Origin: Candidatus Thorarchaeota archaeon MP11T_1
GTDB taxonomy: Archaea > Asgardarchaeota > Thorarchaeia > Thorarchaeales > Thorarchaeaceae
Reading direction: 5' to 3'
DNA length: 9,952 nt
Assembly (NCBI GenBank): GCA_002825515.1
Contig: PJET01000066.1
Location: 1 to 9,952, forward strand
Positions 6,304 to 9,952 of this stretch are shown here, piece after piece (the stretch's first letter is position 1; every line of letters begins with the position of its first letter). A program made the translations under genes and the position numbers. The notes below the pieces were generated by a model, which was not told the DNA's origin, ran no database searches, and saw only the letters and a program-made list of their open reading frames with translations.

Positions 6304-6426
6304 TGCAATCACCTAAATTATGTGTCATCCAAAGGAGGTGAGGTCTTAAAGTTGTCCTTGGTTTTGTCTATCACAGATTCTATGTTGAACTGTGCGTTAA
6401 ACTCTATACCTGTAGGTCGATTTCAA

Positions 6427-6827
6427 ATGAAAGCAACAATATTCCACGAACATGGTTCTCCAGATTTCCACAAAGAGGTTTGGAATCTCACTGATCGAAG
6501 AGGTGTTGATATTGTTGTCGACTCAGTGGGTGAAGAACTTGGGAGAGAAGTTTTCGAAGTCATTCCAAAGGATGGAAGCTAGTGACCTGTAGTGCAACAA
6601 CTGGACCTGATGCCATCACTAACCTCAACTTGTTGTTCTGGAAACAACTCGAAATCCTTGAATCGACGATGGCTAGTCGTTCTGAACTTCGTGATGTCCT
6701 TAAACTTGAAGGAAGTGGAAAAGTCAAACCTATGGTTGATCGTACCTTTCCATTATCAAAGGCTCGGGAAGCCCATGAGATTCTGGAAAAGGGTGAAGAA
6801 TTTGGGAAACTTGTCCTAAAACCGTAA
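6427..6827 (+). pseudogene. Decayed zinc-type alcohol dehydrogenase/quinone oxidoreductase (MDR), internal deletion plus frameshift
   Basis: MDR proteins are about 330-350-residue NAD(P)-dependent oxidoreductases with a GroES-like N-terminal and a Rossmann C-terminal domain. ATG at 6427 opens with MKATIFHEHGSPD, the very N-terminus of the family. It then jumps straight to FHKEVWNLTDRRGVDIVVDSVG, a mid-Rossmann segment normally near residue 210. About 190-200 residues are missing in between, including the zinc ligands and the GxGxxG nucleotide loop. The frame then stops at TAG 6580-6582. The continuation KLVTCSATTGPD resumes at 6576 in another frame, as if one base had been lost after GATGG, and runs to a normal C-terminus (KAREAHEILEKGEEFGKLVLKP split over 6759-6824). 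The remaining pieces match the family well, so decay is probably recent. Translation of either piece into an active enzyme is not plausible. A sequencing error could explain the frameshift but not the deletion. Confidence 0.88.
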
Positions 6828-6908
6828 CCAACCTAGTAATACCCTGATACGCACTACAATCAGACACCCTTTCATTATGTACTTTGTATTGGAATCTCGT
6901 GGTGTAGA

Positions 6909-7139
6909 ATGAAAGTCGTCACAATATGCCTCCCAGAGTCTTACGTTGAAGGTGTAGACGAGCTTATAGTCCAAAACAAATACCCCAATCGATCCGAAGT
7001 CATTAGAATTGCTATACGCGATTTACTTGTTGATGAGCTCTGGGGAGACCGCAAGCCTTCAAATAATCTGCCTCTTGTCGCACAACTTCAAAAACTTGCC
7101 CAAGTGCAAGAACCACCTCCAAATACTCCATCAAGATAG
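6909..7139 (+). CDS. Ribbon-helix-helix (CopG/NikR-type) DNA-binding regulator
   Basis: Likely a dimeric transcription factor that binds operators through a two-stranded N-terminal ribbon. The protein has 76 residues, with GGTG just ahead of the ATG. Residues 2-8 (KVVTICL) form the ribbon strand, 9-22 helix A, NKYPNRSE (23-30) the turn, and 28-41 (RSEVIRIAIRDLL) helix B with the typical RSE-x-IR pattern. This is the core common in archaeal CopG-type proteins. Residues 46-76 are a Pro/Gln-rich, probably flexible tail. The NikR C-terminal nickel/ACT domain is absent, so no metal sensing is suggested. Its targets are unknown. It follows the MDR remnant by 81 bases and precedes an unrecognised gene, so it could control either one or itself. 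No operator is convincing. Confidence 0.88.
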   Translation: MKVVTICLPESYVEGVDELIVQNKYPNRSEVIRIAIRDLLVDELWGDRKPSNNLPLVAQLQKLAQVQEPPPNTPSR

Positions 7140-7160
7140 ATACAACTGAGCTATCTTTTT
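7133..7160 (+). terminator. Hairpin plus T-tract overlapping the stop codon of the regulator gene
   Basis: AAGATAG (7133-7139) pairs with CTATCTT (7151-7157) across an 11-base loop, and the right arm runs into TTTTT (7156-7160). The left arm contains the TAG stop codon itself. The stem is AT-rich and therefore weak, but the T-tract makes termination here plausible. Confidence 0.45.
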
Positions 7161-7236
7161 CTATAACTGCAAGCAAGAATAACGTGAGCAAGACCGGGAC
7201 AAGTATGCTCTCTCTCGATTAGGAGCGAACTCGAAC

Positions 7237-7812
7237 ATGTCACGATTTTTCCGACGAAAAAAGAAAGACGATAGAGAAGCTGAACCAGAGCCTGAAGAGG
7301 AGGCCGCAGCTGATGTTGAAGCAAAACCAGTAATTGAAACTCAGGTTGAACCAGTTGAAGAAGAACCAGCAACTACCGAGGTTTCAGAACCTATGACAGA
7401 AGGTAGAGAGGACACGATACCCTACCACGATTCAATTCAGGACCGTTTAGTATACATGTTAAAGAATCCTGTCATGGCTGATGGTCTAGAGGGGACACAT
7501 GAATTCATGCTGGAGTTTATGGCTATGGGTGAAAGATTCTGGATTGCCAAAGCACCTCTCGGTGATATTGAAACAAAGATTGGGACGGCTGCTGATGAGG
7601 ATGCACATATAAGAATATCAAATGACGCCGCAAATGAATTACTCAATGCAGCTACATTCTCACAGTTCTCACAAATCTACCTGAAATATTACAAGAAATC
7701 TGAAGCTGGAAAGTTCATCAAAATAGAATCTCGAAAACCAATTACCGATTTGAACCGTAGAGGATATGCTAGGGTTCCAGTGCTGAAATTGCTTATTGGT
7801 GCCGCAAGATAG
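7237..7812 (+). CDS. Protein of unknown function with basic head, acidic linker and C-terminal alpha/beta domain
   Basis: 191 residues; AGGAG at 7221-7225 supports the ATG at 7237. Residues 1-12 (MSRFFRRKKKDD) are strongly basic with two Phe, which could touch membrane or nucleic acid. Residues 13-58 are a low-complexity Glu/Pro/Ala/Val linker and probably disordered. Residues about 63-191 look folded: an opening helix (DSIQDRLVYMLKN), strands around FWIAKAP and DIETKIGTA, a polar strand then helix (DEDAHIRISNDAANELLNA), a Tyr-rich helix (FSQIYLKYYKK) and a final strand (KFIKIES). The pattern of a polar strand followed by a helix is weakly reminiscent of SCP2-type lipid-binding domains. That is a hint only. 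No catalytic or metal motif and no membrane helix is seen. It lies between the regulator and triosephosphate isomerase, and the regulator's terminator suggests its own transcript. Confidence 0.75.
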   Translation: MSRFFRRKKKDDREAEPEPEEEAAADVEAKPVIETQVEPVEEEPATTEVSEPMTEGREDTIPYHDSIQDRLVYMLKNPVMADGLEGTHEFMLEFMAMGERFWIAKAPLGDIETKIGTAADEDAHIRISNDAANELLNAATFSQFSQIYLKYYKKSEAGKFIKIESRKPITDLNRRGYARVPVLKLLIGAAR

Positions 7813-7848
7813 AATGACTGAACTCGTCAGCAAAACACTCTAGCAATA

Positions 7849-7858
7849 GTTTAAAATC
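7849..7858 (+). promoter_or_regulatory. TATA-like box for triosephosphate isomerase
   Basis: GTTTAAAATC is a strong archaeal TATA match 40-50 bases ahead of the start. Transcription from about 7880 would give a very short leader that still includes AGGTGG at 7885-7890. Confidence 0.5.
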
Positions 7859-7897
7859 AGGCATTATGCCAATCTGATACATTCAGGTGGTAGTATC

Positions 7898-8581
7898 TTG
7901 TCAGGTATCAAGACTCCAGTGGTAATCATTAATTTCAAGACATACTCTCAAGCGACAGGTGAAAACGCTGTTGTGCTTGCAAAGACCTGTGAAGCGGTAT
8001 CTAAGGAATTCGATGTACCAATCGTGGTTGCTCCTCAGATATCTGATCTTTATAGAGTGGCACAGGTTGTTGATATTCCTGTGTTCTCACAGCATATGGA
8101 TCCAGGCGAGCAAGGACGATTCACTGGTCACGTTTTGGGAGAAGCTCTAGTTGAGGCTGGGTGTTCTGGAACTCTTTTGAATCACTCTGAGAATAGAATG
8201 CAACTAGCAGATGTTGAGATGGCTGTGACAAAAGCAAGAAATCTGAACCTTTACACTGTTGTGTGTACTAATAATCCCATTGTGAGTGTTGCAGCTGCCA
8301 CCATGAAACCCGACTCTGTGGCCGTAGAACCTCCTGAATTAATTGGCACTGGAATTTCAGTTTCACAAGCTCAGCCCGAAGTGATTAGTGGAACCGTTGA
8401 GATGATTCGCAACGTGAACAAAGAAGTTGTAATTCTCTGTGGGGCTGGTATAAGCAATGGGGATGATGTATCAGCCGCCATGAAGCTAGGCTCCCAAGGT
8501 GTCCTGCTAGCATCAGCCGTGGCTAAATCAGACAGACCTAATGATGTCTTAAGAAGCCTTGCAAGCCCATTAAGAAAATAG
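7898..8581 (+). CDS. tpiA: Triosephosphate isomerase, archaeal short type
   Basis: Interconverts DHAP and glyceraldehyde-3-phosphate in glycolysis and gluconeogenesis; cytoplasmic. The 227 residues fit the compact archaeal form (bacterial and eukaryotic enzymes have about 250). The start is TTG, supported by AGGTGG at 7885-7890 and by protein alignment; no better in-frame codon exists nearby. NFKTY (12-16) holds Asn12 and the substrate-binding Lys14. NHSENR (95-100) corresponds to the usual GHSERR, with catalytic His96. VAVEPPELIGTG (141-152) carries catalytic Glu144 and the flexible lid. CGAGISNGDD (181-190) and GVLLASAVAK (201-210) form the phosphate-binding end. It supplies both substrates of the two FBP enzymes some 2-4 kb upstream. 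It has its own TATA-like box, so it is probably transcribed independently of the 191-residue gene ahead of it. Confidence 0.97.
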   Translation: MSGIKTPVVIINFKTYSQATGENAVVLAKTCEAVSKEFDVPIVVAPQISDLYRVAQVVDIPVFSQHMDPGEQGRFTGHVLGEALVEAGCSGTLLNHSENRMQLADVEMAVTKARNLNLYTVVCTNNPIVSVAAATMKPDSVAVEPPELIGTGISVSQAQPEVISGTVEMIRNVNKEVVILCGAGISNGDDVSAAMKLGSQGVLLASAVAKSDRPNDVLRSLASPLRK

Positions 8582-8595
8582 TATATTCCGCATGA

Positions 8596-8600
8596 TTTTT
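8596..8600 (+). terminator. Oligo-T stretch after tpiA
   Basis: Five T residues lie 15 bases past the tpiA stop codon, with no hairpin. This is a weak archaeal terminator candidate. If used, it would separate tpiA from the DUF89 gene that begins 55 bases after the tpiA stop. Confidence 0.25.
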
Positions 8601-8636
8601 CACATTATCTAGAACGCATCGGATAGGCGAGTTATT

Positions 8637-9530
8637 TTGAAAGTGACTTTGGAGTGTGCTCATTGTCTACTCGAAAGAGCAATCAATCAAGTGAAGCTGG
8701 CAACAGATGACCCAGTTCTGAGGATGAAAATAGTTGAGGCTATGACTAATTTCCTAGGTGACAATTTTAAAGGTGATGCTGTTCCGAGTCATATTGGTAC
8801 TGATAGAGACTTGCTAGTCCAAAGAATGACTGGTAATGATCCCTACAGAGACCTCAAACGTCAATCCAATGAGATGGCACTAAACATTCTACCTGAGCTT
8901 CAGAAGCTAGTAGATGAGCGCAATGATCCAAGGGACCGATTTCGTATCGCCACTCTGATAGCTGCTGCTGCTAATGCTATTGAGTTCGATGTTTCAGGTC
9001 GTGACTTTAGTCTGAATGAACTACGTTTGATTCTTGATAACGTCGAAACAGATCTTGTAATTGATCAAATAGATGAATTTAGATCTCATGTTGGTAGTGT
9101 TAATGAGATTCTTTACTTGATGGACAATGCTGGCGAACTTGTTTTGGATATGATACTCATCCGTGAACTCAAACGCATTGGTCCCAGAGTCATTGCAGTC
9201 GTTAAAGGTGGACCTGTACTAAATGATGCAACAATGGCTGATGCAAAAGAGGTGGGTCTATCAACGTGTGCTGATGAGGTCCATGATACTGGTGCAGCTG
9301 CAATCGGAGTCAACCTGGAGCGCAACTCTGAAGACTTCAAAAAGCTGTTTATGTCTGCTGAACTCATAGTAGCAAAGGGAATGGGCAATTTCGAATCACT
9401 AACCGAGTTTGAACCTTCTTGTCCAATAGTTCATATTATGCGGACAAAATGCAATCCTGTAGCTGAGTATGTTGGTGTACCTAAAAACAAGAACGTCATC
9501 TTGATACGAACTCCATCACATGCGGATTAG
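8637..9530 (+). CDS. DUF89 family metal-dependent phosphatase (ARMT1-like domain)
   Basis: DUF89 proteins are Mn/Co/Ni-dependent phosphatases. Characterised members hydrolyse phosphorylated metabolites, including sugar phosphates, and have been proposed to limit metabolite damage. The TTG start at 8637 places the N-terminus MKVTLECAHCLLERA where archaeal members have theirs; GTG at 8643 is the only close alternative. The 297-residue protein has the CxxC pair (Cys7, Cys10) of stand-alone prokaryotic members and a helical N-terminal half. Its metal and phosphate motifs follow: MDNAGE (162-167; Asp163 and Asn164 are expected metal ligands), KGGPVLNDAT (190-199; Asp197) and AKGMGNFESL (246-255). 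It sits 55 bases after tpiA, so a sugar-phosphate substrate would suit its position. The actual substrate is not readable from sequence. Its stop lies only 4 bases from that of the convergent NIF3 gene. Confidence 0.9.
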   Translation: MKVTLECAHCLLERAINQVKLATDDPVLRMKIVEAMTNFLGDNFKGDAVPSHIGTDRDLLVQRMTGNDPYRDLKRQSNEMALNILPELQKLVDERNDPRDRFRIATLIAAAANAIEFDVSGRDFSLNELRLILDNVETDLVIDQIDEFRSHVGSVNEILYLMDNAGELVLDMILIRELKRIGPRVIAVVKGGPVLNDATMADAKEVGLSTCADEVHDTGAAAIGVNLERNSEDFKKLFMSAELIVAKGMGNFESLTEFEPSCPIVHIMRTKCNPVAEYVGVPKNKNVILIRTPSHAD

Positions 9531-9534
9531 TTAT

Positions 9535-9952
9535 CTATGCCATTTCGTCCTTGTAAGGTTTCAGGGCTTTTGTGACAGGTATTGATTCTATGAACTCAAC
9601 CCGCATCTCGGGAAAATCAAGACTAATAACATCTCTAAGTCGTTTCATACCTGGTTCTTCTGTAACAAACGCTCCAAGTTCTAATGTATTTATTCCCTCT
9701 TCATTTGCTAGTAATCTGATTTCAGGTGAGAGTTCTCCTGTGATTAGTGTATCTAGGTCCTGATTCTTTGCGCTGATTATTTCAGGCATATCCACGCTGC
9801 TTCCTGCGATTACAAGTGAATCCTTGACCTCATCATCGAGGTCTCCAGAAAATAATACTGACTCTAATCCAATCTTTCCTGCAACATAATTCACGAAACC
9901 TGATTGATTCTTAACACCTGGAGGTTCGCAAACTCTTCCCATAGCTACAGAA
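9535..9952 (-). CDS. NIF3/DUF34 family protein, C-terminal part (cut by window edge)
   Basis: The reading frame remains open to the end of the window, so the start and the N-terminal metal half lie beyond it. The in-frame ATG at 9942 is internal, since family members run about 240-270 residues. The visible 139 or so residues include MGRVCEPPG (the family's GRVG/GRIGELP turn), a middle region with VIAGSSVDM, and DTLITGELSPE (like TGDLTHH of relatives). ELGAFVTEEPGMKRL follows, aligning with the family's THYSTE/GHYATE metal site. Here the metal-binding His is replaced by Ala while the Glu is kept. The family binds a dinuclear metal centre and was annotated as GTP cyclohydrolase I type 2, but its cellular role is unsettled. 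It converges on the DUF89 gene with a 4-base gap and no terminator between. Confidence 0.82.
   Translation of the reverse strand, partial: SVAMGRVCEPPGVKNQSGFVNYVAGKIGLESVLFSGDLDDEVKDSLVIAGSSVDMPEIISAKNQDLDTLITGELSPEIRLLANEEGINTLELGAFVTEEPGMKRLRDVISLDFPEMRVEFIESIPVTKALKPYKDEMA

Noticed and set aside
6576..6590. Programmed -1 frameshift joining the two MDR pieces
   Set aside because: There is no classical slippery heptamer or following pseudoknot, and the upstream part already lacks the catalytic domain, so recoding would not rescue an enzyme.
6844..6863. CTGAT-n10-ATCAG as an operator for the ribbon-helix-helix regulator
   Set aside because: Five-base arms are easily expected by chance and no second copy was seen in the window.
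7151..7372. Leu/Gln-rich antisense frame over the start of the 191-residue gene
   Set aside because: The composition is the mirror of the Glu/Pro/Ala-rich linker on the other strand.
1..9952. tRNA, rRNA, CRISPR array, insertion sequence or integrase
   Set aside because: None was seen on either strand: no cloverleaf with TTCGA-type arms, no regular direct repeats, no transposase or recombinase motifs.

Overview
The window reads as chromosomal DNA of an archaeon. It carries ABCE1 (Rli1), an archaeal-length triosephosphate isomerase (227 aa), the bifunctional fructose-1,6-bisphosphate aldolase/phosphatase found in archaea and some bacteria, an archaeal/FbaB-type class I aldolase, TATA-like boxes about 25-60 bases ahead of several starts, and GGAGGTGA-type Shine-Dalgarno (SD) sites with TTG and GTG starts. 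Base composition is moderate (40s % GC by eye). A stand-alone parvulin together with this gene set would fit an Asgard (for example Thorarchaeota-like) or related mesophilic archaeon. That placement is an inference; no marker here fixes the lineage.

Layout. 1-900 holds two unrecognised minus-strand genes: a membrane-anchored protein with a Cys-containing ectodomain, and a small basic protein. 1020-2840 is ABCE1 (plus), the ribosome-recycling ATPase. It lacks one of the eight iron-sulfur ligand cysteines. 2859-3680 is uridine phosphorylase (minus), convergent with ABCE1 and divergent from the aldolase. 3791-4678 is class I FBP aldolase and 4808-5956 is FBP aldolase/phosphatase, both plus. The 129-base gap between them holds two inverted repeats and a TATA-like box. 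6013-6303 is a single-domain parvulin (minus). 6427-6827 is the wreck of a zinc-type medium-chain dehydrogenase/reductase (MDR), with its middle deleted and a frameshift. 6909-7139 is a ribbon-helix-helix regulator, 7237-7812 an unrecognised protein with a basic head and acidic linker, 7898-8581 triosephosphate isomerase and 8637-9530 a DUF89 metal-dependent phosphatase. 9535-9952 is the C-terminal part of a NIF3/DUF34 protein (minus), cut by the window edge.

How the genes fit together. The central theme is triose/hexose phosphate interconversion. Triosephosphate isomerase makes DHAP from glyceraldehyde-3-phosphate, class I aldolase joins or splits FBP, and the aldolase/phosphatase drives the same carbon one way to fructose-6-phosphate. 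Uridine phosphorylase releases ribose-1-phosphate next door. DUF89 (sugar-phosphate damage control in characterised relatives) and NIF3 may be house-cleaning partners, but that link is inferred from position only. The rest is ordinary housekeeping. I see no CRISPR array, integrase, transposase, rRNA or tRNA, and no intact new multi-gene system. The observations most worth checking are the ABCE1 Cys-to-Glu change, the aldolase/phosphatase leader hairpin, the NIF3 ligand loss and the decayed MDR gene.
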